Positions 33,761-45,000 of a stretch of 64,000 nt of DNA are shown here, one piece after another. The position numbers and the translations under genes were made by a program. The stretch is taken from assembly GCF_000003815.2 (NCBI RefSeq), contig NC_049991.1:15148202-15212201 (forward strand), given 5' to 3'. Below the pieces are notes generated by a model. It saw only the letters and a program-made list of their open reading frames with translations. It was not told the origin of the DNA and ran no database searches. Positions within the stretch are counted from its first letter, which is position 1, and each line of letters opens with the position of its first letter. Source of the stretch: Branchiostoma floridae. Its lineage: Eukaryota > Chordata > Leptocardii > Amphioxiformes > Branchiostomatidae.

Positions 33761-34904
33761 GAAATGAACACAAAAATGCTGATTAATTTTTTTTACATTC
33801 TGTGGGTTCTACTACCTTTTATATTATACTTTTTGTACTGTACTTTTATATTATACTTTGCTGTATTGTTCTAATCAGAGACTGGATCTTCTTTCGGACT
33901 TATCAACACAAATGAGTTTTTATTTGAAACCAACTGGGAAACATTGTGATACTAGCTGATATCATTTAGATGTTATCTGCTAATATAGTTGGGAATCCGA
34001 GACACTGAGAATACATTACAACTGCCAGAATAACATAAAAGATAGGAATTACTGCCTGATGCGATCAGTATTTCCTTGGGGAAGAAAACATCTTCCACTC
34101 TCCAGACTCTACTGTATCAGATAAAACGGCGCGAAGAGCTGTCTATGAGGACGCTAGCTTTAACAGATGCTGGAGATTATGGGGATATAGAGAGAATAAA
34201 GCAGATACGGCGGGATCGTGCGATTGTGTAGTTCGATTAGATGCGTGATTTACGTAATGACTCAACCATACGGCAGGACGACAGGATATCGTGTCCTGGC
34301 ATGAAGAATTACAGCACATCCCAGGGAGCATTGGGCAAAAACTATCATATTTTATAAACAGTAGAAGAGATACTATTGGTTAGAAGTTTACAAGTCTGAC
34401 TGAGTAGACGAGGTTTGCTTTGAGTCAAATACTTAGGCAGTGGGCGGTGAATTCCATGCGTTTCTACTCGATCGAAACGCCAGTGTAGTGGAGCTTCAAC
34501 AGCCACTATAATGCTCCACAGGTCACATCGGACAACAGCAGCTAGACGTTATCTTAGTCAGAATGGACAGAGAAATCAAAAACTGTACTCATTTGGTAAC
34601 CAGTACTAACGCATTTAACGCCAAAGATTTTTAAGCAAAAAGATTCTATGCTTCATCAAAAATATAACTTGAATTGATCACTTAATGTATCAAGATTAGG
34701 GAAGGCACAGTGTCTTTTTAGATAGCAATTTCTTATCAACGTCATAATGAAAACGCTCGTGTATACCAACGAATGCCGAGCAATTTTATCATCGCGCGTT
34801 TTCAACAACGAAGCATACGAATGATGAATCAGAATGAAGAAAATCTGAACAAACAAGCTATCAGCCACAAAAAAATCAAGACCAGAGCACATCCAGGTTA
34901 AAAG
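33761..34904. other. No gene recognised
   Basis: AT-rich; contains TTTTATATTATACTTT twice at 33817-33860. Frames are under 65 codons. Confidence 0.45.
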
Positions 34905-35160
34905 ATACAAAAAATGAATTTCTGTTGTAGACCCAAGGTCACATACCAGGGTACCCAAAATCGACCTTGACCTTTGCCTTCCTAACACCTACCCACATAC
35001 CAAATATCATTGTAATCCATCAAGATGTTCTTGAGTTATGCTGACCACAAGTATCCGGAAACACAGTCAAGCAGACAGACACACACATAGACAGAGTGAC
35101 AGACACACCCAAAAGTATATCTCCATTTTCCATAGAGAAAACTTGTTTCTCGTAGAGCTA
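34905..35160 (+). repeat. Dispersed retroelement-like 3' segment
   Basis: The best copy of the family also seen at 2.3, 16.3 and 30.1 kb: CAAGGTCACATACCAGGGTA, ACCCACATACCAAATATCAT, TGTAATCCATCAAG, TTGAGTTATGCTGACCAC, then GACAGACACACACATAGACAG and a closing CCATTTTCCATAGAGAAAAC. Confidence 0.75.
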
Positions 35161-36337
35161 AATGGCTGAGATCTTTCTTCCGTACGTGGGACACCGGGGA
35201 GTCCTTTGTAACCGGTCAGACGTCATGGAATGGGTCACAGTAGCACGCCTCCACAGTGAGGAACTACACCCAGCGGTTGGATCATGCTACACGAAGAAAA
35301 GTGCAAAGGTGGCTGATAAAGTAGGCGTGTCAGCAAAATCCCATCGTCAGAAGAGAGATATATGGCTCTTTTGCGTTGGTGGAAACCGTCCCCTGACGTC
35401 TCCAACACTTACCGGCTGGCCAGAAGCCATACAAACATATGTCCCAACAACAGAGAGGCGCCATGTAGCACCATAGAATGCCTCGCGTCCTTGCCCTTCT
35501 GATATTTGCTGGGATATCCTTTCATTCGTCTTGATGGATTTCAGGGACCCACCAACGCGGCAGGGCTGACTTCTAGTACTGTATCTGATGACTGGCTTGG
35601 CGAGAAGGATTGACTGAATGACAATGATCAAAACCGTGTATGTGGTTTCCCCCTGAAGTTTATCATACCTTGTTGAAAAAGTACGAGAAAAATGATCAGA
35701 TGACGCACTTCTCAGCTCACCATCGTTTCCGAGCGGCACTTTATATCGTTGATCACGAAACACCAATAAACACAGATGCAAGCCACAAAGTAAAGAATCA
35801 GAGCTGGATATCGCCGTATGTGCATTGCCACGTCTGTATGAACATAAGTGACGTTACCTGTGATATGCTGCCACATTACCTTACTCAGTCCCATCCTGAA
35901 ACATATATTACCAAACAACCTTTCGATCGAGTGCCATTATTCAATCGAAGCATCCACTTATGATTATGAACACGTTTAAACTGACGGTCATATGCCGCCA
36001 CATCCTAGCGCGTATTCAGTATTCAGTGACACAGGCGCACATCCTCTCCAGCTGCACGTGAACAGTTCTTCTTCCAATTGTTGGAAACGATCGCTTTTTA
36101 CAGACAGTTGTCAGCCAGCTGACACGTGGCGAGCTCCCCGACCCCGTGGCCATCCTATCACCAGACGTGTTCGGATAAATCGATCCACTGCAGATGGTGC
36201 CGTAATACGATTTTCCGGAATATAATGCTTTTTTATGAATAAGCGCTGACGAATGGATAGTTTAAGTAATAGCTAGGAATATAGCGATTCGACCAATACA
36301 GTCTTTTTTTGGCGTCAGAATAGTTCTACTGACAGAC
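35161..36337. other. Unassigned, overlapping small ORFs
   Basis: The frames of 104 codons (plus, 35162-35476) and 144 codons (minus, 35347-35781) overlap on opposite strands. At most one can be real, and neither resembles a family I know. No strong donor or acceptor pair was seen. Confidence 0.3.
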
Positions 36338-36480
36338 TTCATAGGTCGCACAGTGGAAATTATAGAAATTAGCCCAATAGAGTCGACCTAGGTCACAAGC
36401 TGTCCGGGGAAGCCTCTGGTCTATTTGGCCAATTTTATACCATATCCAGAGATGTAAGAAGTCTGGTAGAGAGTAGTGTC
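36338..36480. mobile_element. Degenerate foldback element
   Basis: GAAATTAGCCCAATAGAG and, inverted, CTATTTGGCCAATTTTATA form the arms. The arm sequence resembles the interior of the foldbacks at 13.6 and 18.1 kb (AAATTGGNCA, AATAGAG). Confidence 0.45.
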
Positions 36481-37067
36481 AGAATTCTAACCATGACGCT
36501 CAATCAATGCTAGCAATAATTGTAGTTGCTGAAGTTAGTAACATTTCCCTACTCTTTATACATACATTCACTTTTACTTTGCATCAGTATATCATATACA
36601 AATCTGTTTCTCACACGCAAACAGCACGATACCTTGCCTATACATTTTCCTTGCTGACTGTAGATTATAATGCACACACCTAGTAACCTTTCATGTGTAT
36701 TCCATTATCATGAGTGCTGACATGACCAGTGACAAATATGAAGCCCTGTGGGTCGCCATTGGTCTTATAATGCTTTACAGAATCAGTTCAAAAACAGGCA
36801 ATTGCACTTTATGTTATCTGTATTACAAATACGATTTTCTCTTCCCCAATAATTGGATATTGTTGCTGCATCACCGATTACAACCACGGCCTCTGTCCCT
36901 CATTGATCTGTGACTGTTCACAGTTCAGCTGCTGTGGAGTAGGTATAAAATGTCACTCGGCGGAGAGAGAGAGGTGGGACCGGTTAGAACGGGCCATTGC
37001 AGGTAGGGTCAGTACGGGGTGCCGCGCGTACAGCCGATGGTGCACTTTGGGGATGTTGTGCTTTCAT
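36481..37067. other. No gene recognised
   Basis: A 72-codon frame at 36695-36913 has no family resemblance. GAGAGAGAGAGG at 36965. Confidence 0.4.
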
Positions 37068-37264
37068 TAGACTCCGTTGCAGTCTTCGAACGGGGCAAAA
37101 TCGCTATCACGGCAAACTCCCTTTCACAGCATACTCCCTTCCTCGCCAAACTCCCTTTCCCGGCACAAGAGAACCAAGCCAACGTTGAAAATCGCGAACC
37201 AACGCCCCCCCCCCCCCCACACACAATAAAAACCAGCCCCGTTCGAAGACTGCAACGGAGTCTA
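37068..37264. mobile_element. MITE with perfect 29-bp terminal inverted repeats
   Basis: TAGACTCCGTTGCAGTCTTC plus GAACGGGGC at 37068-37096 is matched without error by its inverse at 37236-37264. The 197-bp unit contains imperfect direct repeats (CAAACTCCCTTTC) and a 14-base poly-C (37205-37218). The flanking 9-mers TGCTTTCAT and TTCCTTCAT agree at 7 of 9 positions, so the target duplication is uncertain. Confidence 0.8.
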
Positions 37265-37296
37265 TTCCTTCATGACGTTCAGACTACACATATAGT

Positions 37297-37390
37297 TCTC
37301 AGTTTTATTTGCAAGTTCATGCCCGGAGGCTAATTGCAAGTACATGGTATAAACATAGGAGATATACACGTCACAATGAACAGTGATAAA
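37297..37390 (-). mobile_element. LINE-like 3' tail, second type
   Basis: On the minus strand: TTGCAATTAGCCTCCGGGCA, TGAACTTGCAAATAAAACT. It matches 51777-51865 (GGGCATGAATTTGCAATAAAAC) and includes an AATAAA-type signal. Confidence 0.55.
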
Positions 37391-38392
37391 CATTATTGTA
37401 AAAAGAGGCTACTCTAATACTTGTGTTGGCTATTTCTAAACAGGTTGGGTATGACTTCTTATTTGGAAGCAGAGGAAAATGAAAAGCTTCATTTTTTCTA
37501 CAATTTGTGGGTTCTGCGATTTCAAGAGAAAATTGGCTATACACACCTCTGACTTGTTAAGTAAAGGATGCGCTTCAAAGTTAATGTTCAATATGATATA
37601 TTCTAAATAAGACAACATTTATATCAATTTCATGAAATATAAACAAAATAGAAATAAGAAAATTTAGTTCTGTGATATTTTTGTTAGCTTTCGTTCTTTC
37701 AAAGAATTGTTATGTCCATAACTGTTTTCATATATTTCCTTAGCCTGGTATGGATATTAGAACCTCGCCCTCTGAAGTTCCGTTCCAGCCTAACTCTAGT
37801 TGATCCACTCCCAAGGCTCGCATAGCTGGTGGCCTCTCTCTGGATTCAGGTGCGGTGGGAAACGTGTTTACCTAATCGATAACTCCGAATAATTTCCCAA
37901 AAACAAAATCAATAAACTCCATTCTCTGTTGATCAAGATATTCAATGCAGCAAATGCTTTTTTATAACATCTAATCAGATAATCAATTCAAAGGAAATCA
38001 GCATCAAGCGATCATTTCTGTGACTGTAATTACCCTAATTTCAGCATCACCAAGAAGTGCCACATGCGAATTATGTTTACGTTCAATAATGGTATCATTA
38101 ATACAGGCTTTTGGTAAGAGCATGTTCTATCGAATTCAATTCCTGGAATAAATACTTCTTAGTATACGTGTATAACTTATACAGCGAAATGGATCTTATA
38201 CTAAGTTGTAATTTGGAGTTAATAAGCCCCTTGAATTGAACTATGGACTTTACCTTAATGATTCCCAAGTTGCATCATAACGTTTTATGTATTTTTTATT
38301 CAATATGCACACCTTTTTGTATTCTATTCTACATTGTCATTGTCCTTGCGTAGTGTCATAGTCTGCATAGACGGACTGACAGTAGTACTAAT
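37391..38392. other. AT-rich, no gene recognised
   Basis: No frame above 60 codons and no repeats noticed. Confidence 0.5.
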
Positions 38393-38661
38393 AATTTACA
38401 TTTCACCCAGGGTCACTGTACAGCCGGAGAATTTGTTGCATGGATGCTTCAGAATATCCGTTTGATGCTTGAATTTTTTTTTTATTGTATCATCGTCCTG
38501 AAGTAATTATAATAATGTAGCAGCGATCTTACTAGCAAGTTGTAATTTACATGTCATCCGGCCACGGTAAAACCAAAGAATTTGTTGTGTGGATGCTTCT
38601 GAAAATGCGTTTGATGTTTGACTTTTTCTTTTCTCATCGCCCGGATGTAATTATATGTAGC
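38393..38661. repeat. Two-copy local duplication, 151-bp spacing
   Basis: 38393-38521 and 38544-38661 align throughout: AATTTACAT(T/G)TCA, GAATTTGTTG, TGGATGCTTC, CGTTTGATG, ATGTAGC. The right copy forms the start of the open frame described next. Confidence 0.8.
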
Positions 38662-38670
38662 TTAAAAACC

Positions 38671-38950
38671 ATGTCCATGTTATCCGCGGGACGTGCTGAA
38701 CCCAATCAGACCCCGGATCACAGCGGGATCGATCCGACTACGACCATCTCTTCAGACAAAGCTAAGCTCCAATTAAAACCCAATTTCAGGAAGAATTCCC
38801 CATTCCGATCGAGCCGCTCTGACATTCACCCTAACCTTTTCACCGCTGCCTACTCGAACTCTGCCGACATCGATGCCACCTGTACTTTCTGTGCATATCT
38901 TGTCGAAAGTCATGACTACAACTCTTTGATTTTCAATTCGCCCCTGGTAG
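38671..38950 (+). CDS. Candidate coding exon of unknown function
   Basis: The frame is open from 38551; I place the start at Met 38671 because the sequence before it is a local duplication. It ends at GGTAG|GTGAGTAAGT (38950/38951), an almost ideal splice donor. About 93 codons: hydrophilic, Ser/Asn/Asp-rich, with a Cys pair (CTFC) near residue 72, no signal peptide and no membrane segment. Base composition is GC-richer than the flanks. The minus strand is also open here (38773-39003, 38916-39119), so coding strand and reality are both uncertain. No domain recognised. Confidence 0.3.
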
Positions 38951-40829
38951 GTGAGTAAGTAGTTTGTAGGACAACCTCGCTGTCCTTGCCGCGGGCGAAG
39001 CACTTCCCGAGTGCACGGCCATTTTTTGTAACCATATGAAAGAGAATATTTAAGATCGACCCAGAAGGTCGAAGCCGTCGGCTTAAACAGAAGCCCATCA
39101 TGTTACCGGTAGAGGTCATCTGATGTGAGGCACCTTGTTCATCCGCATCTGCAGATCCGGCCCAATGAGTGGAAGAATATTCAGATGATGGAGATGTAGT
39201 TTGTGGTCTGAAGAGACATGGCCTGGAGTGAATAAGGACTAGTCGGAATGCTTTTTTCTAACTGCTGGATTAGACAACTTAACTTTTGAGTTGGTTGTTT
39301 TCCCAATACTATAGGGTTTAGATGGTTTAAATCTTCTTCAGCGGCACAAACCACTTTTCTCCTATTGATCTGTCAAATTGCTTACAGAGGACGGCAAATG
39401 CGCTATTTCCATCTGCGGATATCGACTTTTCATTGTGAAACCACATTTTCGCATCAAAGTTTGGTGCAAATAAAGTAGCTTTGGATCTAAGTTGGAAGAT
39501 ACCCTCGTCTGCAAATTGCTTTTAGATATACAGTTGCAGACACCCGGATTTATCAACCACCTTGACTCATGCAGCAGGACGTATTTGTTCAGCTTTATGG
39601 GGTCGATGACGTACGCAGAACCACCTTGACATTTTTGGACTGGGTTTTTAGAGGTAAGAGGCTTTTCTTTCGTGACATTACTGTCCATCTGCTGCGGCAC
39701 TTCCTGGCCGGAGCTGTTGAGTCCCAGCTATCCGTACTGAATGACGATGAGCATGCCGGCATCTTCCTTTGATGTCCGCAGGTTCATTAAAAGAGTCGAA
39801 CCCAATAACCTAGGATCTAGAGTTAGCTTTTTACTAGCTTTAGACTAGAGTAGACACTTTTGATACAGTTTTTTTACACTGTTTGTATCTTCTATGTTTC
39901 ATGCAATTAGGGCAAGAATTTGCAATAAACGTTAACGCTTCAATTGGACCTTATATGAAAATCGAAAAGGAAAGTGGCTGTCTACTTAATGTGCATCGTA
40001 ATTAGCAGTTGATTTCTACACTTAATGTAGGCGTTAGTTTTACCTACCAGGTTCCGTCTGTAACTCTTAGTTACAGTCTTTGTGTCAGGAATATGAAGCG
40101 GTGAACTCCGGCACCTGTAGATATATGTAGAAGTTACATAAACAGAACTGCTGAAAATAAAATTTAGTTACGTTCGATCCAAAAAGTTTAATTATCAATA
40201 ATGGTGCAAACTAGTGAAATTACCGGGCAGATGATCTCAGTTATGAGGTTCTTGTGTCGTTTGATCGTTCAATCGAATAGACATAGGGTTATCAATGTCT
40301 CATTTGTTGTTCATTGCACAGTTGAATGTAACTCTCAATGTATCCAAGTAAAAATGGTATTTCTGAGCAAAGAAAAATAGTGCCACATGATTCTTCATTT
40401 CATAGTAAAGACCTAATCATCTTTGCCATCGTGACCGGTGTTCATTAACCATTCCTCGTTTTCAAAGACCGTGAAAGCGCATAATCTTTTAGGCGAGGCG
40501 AAATCTATAATCTTTTGTAATCACCATTAAGGATCCATCAGGACTGCTGTGATTGCCGCATAAAAATACATTTACATTACAGAGCGCTGTTGCTACCGAA
40601 TAAATAATACCATAATGAAGATGCACCAGACACGGCATCTTCCAACCCATACTAGATGACACATTCATATTCTCTACAAAAACGATCGGACCCTCTATGT
40701 GTGTATGGGAGGTCGGACTGTTGCACTTGGTAAGAAGAAATCAGAAAAGACAGCGATGCTTCTTGTCGCCGGGTGTCAATGGCAAAAAGGTCGCACATGT
40801 AAGTCTGCCGGAGGAAAATCGCATGGGCT
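38951..40829. other. Unassigned; open frames on both strands at 39.36-39.78 kb
   Basis: The minus-strand frame 39362-39700 (112 codons, opened by GTG rather than ATG) and the plus-strand frame 39569-39772 overlap. A minus-strand frame runs from about 39200 into 38916. These may be parts of one decayed gene or transposon; no domain was recognised. From 39.8 to 40.8 kb nothing is seen. Confidence 0.25.
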
Positions 40830-40935
40830 CGTTAATGAATGAATGAATGAATGAAGACCTTTATTGTACATTCATACCCACTGGGTTTAGTACAGGTCAC
40901 AACAAATGATACAACATGATATAATGATACAATGA
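40830..40935 (-). mobile_element. LINE-like 3' tail with (CATT)n
   Basis: On the minus strand: GTGACCTGTACTAAACCCAG, TGGGTATGAATGTACAATAA, AGGTCTTCATTCATTCATTC. A polyadenylation-like AATAAA followed by a (CATT)n microsatellite is the usual end of CR1/L2-type LINEs. The same sequence is at 24366-24440. Confidence 0.75.
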
Positions 40936-41149
40936 ATCTACACTACTCAAGGATCGTATTCTACTGCGTACATTCGGCTTCTTCTCGTTTCTTTGTGATA
41001 TTGAAAATGTAAGAACAGATATGCTTTATAAGTAAAGGCTTGTCTAGATTCATAAGGAATATAAATTATGGGTCACCGCGGGACACGGTAAAATAGGTAC
41101 CTGAGGAAGATATAAGATGGCAATCTAGCGGGAGAGTCCGCCGGGGTGC

Positions 41150-41876
41150 ACAGTTCAAAGGCCTCTAATCAGGCTCCCTCCCCTCCTACTCATGGAGCAC
41201 CTACTCTGAGGAGCTTTATACAACCTGGCGAGTGGATCACGTGGTGACGCCGCTCTGCGCGGCGGCTGCTGATTTTGTATTCGGCTGTGCCGAGACAAGC
41301 GCGCCCGTTGGTGTGGCAGGCACAGCGTCACTGCACACAAGGTGTGTGGATAGGCAAAGGCTTTGTCGAACCTTCTTCATTTATACTCCCGCCCACGAAC
41401 GGGGGAAAAGCGCAGCGGTTGCTGCGACTAGAAATTAATTTTTCTCCCGAGCAACAGTGAAAGCCTGTTGAGGAGGGGATGTCTGACCGGGAAGAGCGAT
41501 GCTTGTGCTGGGTGCTGAAGACGGTCTGTGTCTGGGGAGGGTGATCATAGGATGGATTCTGCAGCAAGGCCGTGAGTACAGAAGTACACTCGGGTAGGGG
41601 CAGGGGCGAACGGGCGTGCGTCGGTTGCTTGAAGTGCACTGCAGTTTCCGCTCGCTGAGTTTAGATTAGACTACCCCCAGACGCGGATTGCCAACCTTGT
41701 GCGCTTTGCCGTTCCAGGAGATGTGCAGCGGCGGTTCGTAGATATGTAGATTTCGCTCGCCTTAATGAACGAGATACAAGAAGCTACAAGATTGAATGTA
41801 CCAACGGGATCAAGCCATTAAATCGGGGCGAGGCATCGGAGTGGGAAGGTGGGGAAGTTTGGTTCGTATCTTCAGG
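41150..41876 (+). promoter_or_regulatory. GC-rich upstream region of the plus-strand TARP-like gene
   Basis: CpG content rises sharply relative to the surrounding sequence. A CACGTG E-box lies at about 41239. A pyrimidine-containing TCGTATCTTCAG directly before the GATGG start could be a 3' splice site, so the 5' UTR may be split and the promoter further upstream. The frame is also open from Met 41796 (MYQRDQ...), but that extension has no family counterpart. Promoter role is an inference from position and composition. Confidence 0.4.
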
Positions 41877-42072
41877 ATGGCCCAATGCGGCAAGCGACCA
41901 CTGATGCTTGTCACCACCGTCTGTTCTACCGCGTCCTTCGCGCTGCTGGCTATCGCCATGGGCACGGACTTCTGGCTCTTCTCACAGGAGGCCATGTTTA
42001 CACCCAGGCCAAATGGAACCGTCAAGCTGGCTGCCAACTCCGGGCTGTGGAATGAATGTATCAGGAGACAAG
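41877..42072 (+). CDS. CACNG5/7-like: CACNG5/7-like TARP (calcium channel gamma), first coding exon, paralogue
   Basis: Encodes 65 codons plus one base of a claudin-superfamily, four-transmembrane TARP/calcium-channel-gamma protein. MAQCGKRPLM is the family N-terminus. Residues 8-29 form TM1. GTDFWLF follows at 29-35. NGT at 46-48 is a glycosylation sequon. SGLWNEC at 55-61 carries the GLW signature at exactly the same residue numbers as the paralogue at 7373-7565. The donor is CAAG|GTGAGA (42072/42073), phase 1 in a Gly codon, as in that paralogue and vertebrate CACNG genes. The start context CAGGATGG is favourable. Compared with the other copy, DYWLY is DFWLF and RVC is NEC. Later exons would lie to the right but were not recognised in 22 kb, suggesting a very long first intron or exons too short to see by eye. 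Confidence 0.88.
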
Positions 42073-42078
42073 GTGAGA
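42067..42078 (+). promoter_or_regulatory. Splice donor of TARP-like exon 1 (paralogue)
   Basis: AGACAAG|GTGAGA, close to the consensus MAG|GTRAGT. Confidence 0.85.
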
Positions 42079-45000
42079 AACCTCACGGTACACCTTAGAT
42101 AGAACTATCACAGGTGGTAATTGTCTGGTCAGGTTGGGTTGTAGGTATCTCTGTTGCTCAGCTACATATTTAAAATCGAGATTCAATGCATCAATATGTA
42201 TTTCTTATTTTCTACAAGCAAAGTGGGAAAACATATGTAGGTTATCAAACGATTTGCTGGAGATATACATACACAGTCATTTCGTTTCTATCAGCATGTG
42301 TTCAGATCTAAAAAGGGTGTGAACGCCGGCACTTCGGCCGGTCATCTGTATTTCCTTCACACTTTCCCGTCATTATAATGAACTCCTCAAAGGAAACATG
42401 CTTTAAAGGGTCAAAGCTTTCGGGTCGCCATTACGCCTGCGCAGTGCCCAACATTTCTTTACATACAAAGAAGCGAATCTCTTCAGGAGACAGGGTGAAG
42501 AGCATAAAGAATTCCTCTTTTTCCTTCTACTCTTTTATTGCCCATTTCAAAAAGAAATTTTAGAGAAATGGATCCAGTGGACAGCTACGATACAACAGCC
42601 ATGTAATTTCCGGCGGAAACATGCCCAGCTGCAAGGCAGCATAATCCCCTCAGAAATCATCTCAGCCATTACAGCAAAATGTTAGCTTCGTTAAAACAGT
42701 TTGGCAGAAAATCAACCGTCTCCAGCGATTTTTCTTTCCGGTGAATGCTATCCAATTTCCTCCGATGCGCGAGAGCTTTATCTGCACGCCACCGTTGGTC
42801 GCTGTGTCCGGTTAAGGTAGAAGTCTTGGGTGGAAAGACACTCCCTACCTTCTCATCTTGATGATGAATGAACAATATCTCCGAATCATGAAAGGCAAAT
42901 ATAGCAGAGTGCATATTAGAAACGCTTCCGTGGCTAGTCTCCGCCTCATAGCTTTTGATGAGGCAAAGTCCTGAGGCGCTATAAGAGGTGCCATAACAAT
43001 CAATCGGCTTCCATAGATATTTGCTTCCATCGCCGCGTATATCCGAACATCCTGTCGGAGCTCAGCGGGCGATCCTTCCGCGGGATCCGGCTGATCTGTT
43101 CCGGTAAACACGCATCAGGTGCGACCACTTTAATGACCAGTTTTCATTTCATAAAAGAGCCTCCCGCGCGGGCGTCGGGACGCGATGAGCGATGGGCTGC
43201 GTCGGAAATCCGCGGCAATAGATGGCTTCAGAGGGAGCCCTGAAGTGACAGCCTGTGCACAGGATCATCTATTAGATCGACAAAAATCCCTGTATGATTT
43301 CCCCAGCTATCAAAATCTTCCAAGCGACCTCAGTGTTCCCAGCTTTTAACAAGATACAATACTACCAGCAAGTGATCTATAACGCATCGCCAGTAAAATA
43401 CATCTATCAGCAGTATAATCTCTGGGTTCATGTCCTGTGAGGGCATGTCTAGTTTTACTACTGAGAGCTGAAGACGGCGCCATACGCCATCAAACATCGT
43501 TCCAAACGTCGAGAGTACCTGGCCATATTTAGGGACGCATGAATATCACTGCCAACGTCAATCAGAGGAGTAATTTCATGGGAGATAATAGGCCGTCGTT
43601 AACATTTCGTACTTAGAATGCCAATCCCTGGATTCTGCAGGGGGGAGGGGATGCCCGGAGGTTTACATGTATAGGTGATACATTTAGGAAGGTTTTATCC
43701 GTAGGGGTTCGAGCACACGATGTGTATACCTAGAGCACAGGTATGCAATATGACTTCAGTCTGTATTAAACTTTCAAAAGGCATATCGACTCCACTTAGT
43801 AAGTGGAAGCTGTTTTCGCGAAGGTAATGTAAAAACTAGCAAGCTACGGTATGTCCGCTACGGTATGTTGTCCAAAGCAAAGGCACCGTCGACGATTTGA
43901 ATCACTGCAGTGCATTGTTTTAACATCTCAATCACTCTGACATCCCAACCACTCTTAAAGAAATGTCCACCACTTTGAAATTCCGACCACATTGTGATCG
44001 GGTAGCTAATGCTTATCAAACTGTCCGTGATAATTTGTTTGTCCAGTATGTGGGACGCTGACCGCGATTTAATGATCTCTATCGACCTGTCACCCGATCA
44101 CGCCGGGAGTCTATGCGTCCATTCTTAGGAGATGGATGCGTCCATGTAAAAGATGACAGCCGATTGATTGCTGAGCACTGTAACAGATCTACTCGGACTA
44201 CCTGACGCTATTTAAACCGTTTGTTCTGTGACTTCACAAGTGGCTATGTCCTACCGGACTGCCGATGGTACGATTAAGGGGACAGGTGGACGTTCTCAGG
44301 TCGGCAAGTCGGGGGTGTAGCCATCTGTGTCATCGACTCAGATCCGGAGAAATAATCCTTCTGATCTCTCTCACAAAATTGGAAATCTGCTGCTCCTTCC
44401 CAAAGCTCATAAAACCAACATTAACCTCCCCTGGAGTGTTAACAAGCAAATGGATGGAGTTTAAAACGCCGATTCTAGTGATGTATGTGTTGCATTAGCC
44501 TGTGCAGACCTGCAGGATGGGTCGGGGGACACGCGGGTACCATACATTTCCTTATCTTCATCCTTCAAGAGACCACTTCACTCGTAATTTGATGCCGCGT
44601 TTATCTAAATGACGCAGCCCGCACGGTATCCGTCTTGTAATAGTAAATGAGCTTCCTGATGAAAGCTGGCTAATGCTTGTAGCCACGCTGGTGAGGGTAC
44701 AGAAACACTGTGGTGATGGTCGGAGTGAAGACAAGTGTTGATAATTACAAAGAAATCAGTTACTATCGGTTTTCTTCCAGCAGTGACTGTTTTTAAGGTA
44801 GAGTACGTACCTCCAAATTTTCGATGTCTGACAGCAGCACATCTTGGTCACGGAGAATGAACCTCTTCAGCGACAAAGACATCATGATCGTTGGCCACAA
44901 ATTGGGGCATAGCCATAGGTGATTCAATCTTGACAAAGAAGTAAATGTAACTTTTTTTCAAATATCTAACGTTAACTATATATGACATTGGAACAATTAA

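Noticed and set aside
35162-35781. Protein-coding gene in the overlapping 104- and 144-codon frames
   Set aside because: Opposite strands are equally open, there is no known domain and no supporting splice signals.
41796-42098. Start of the second TARP-like protein at Met 41796 with an N-terminal extension
   Set aside because: Family members begin at MxxCG. The extension is basic, has no counterpart, and an acceptor-like site lies directly before Met 41877.
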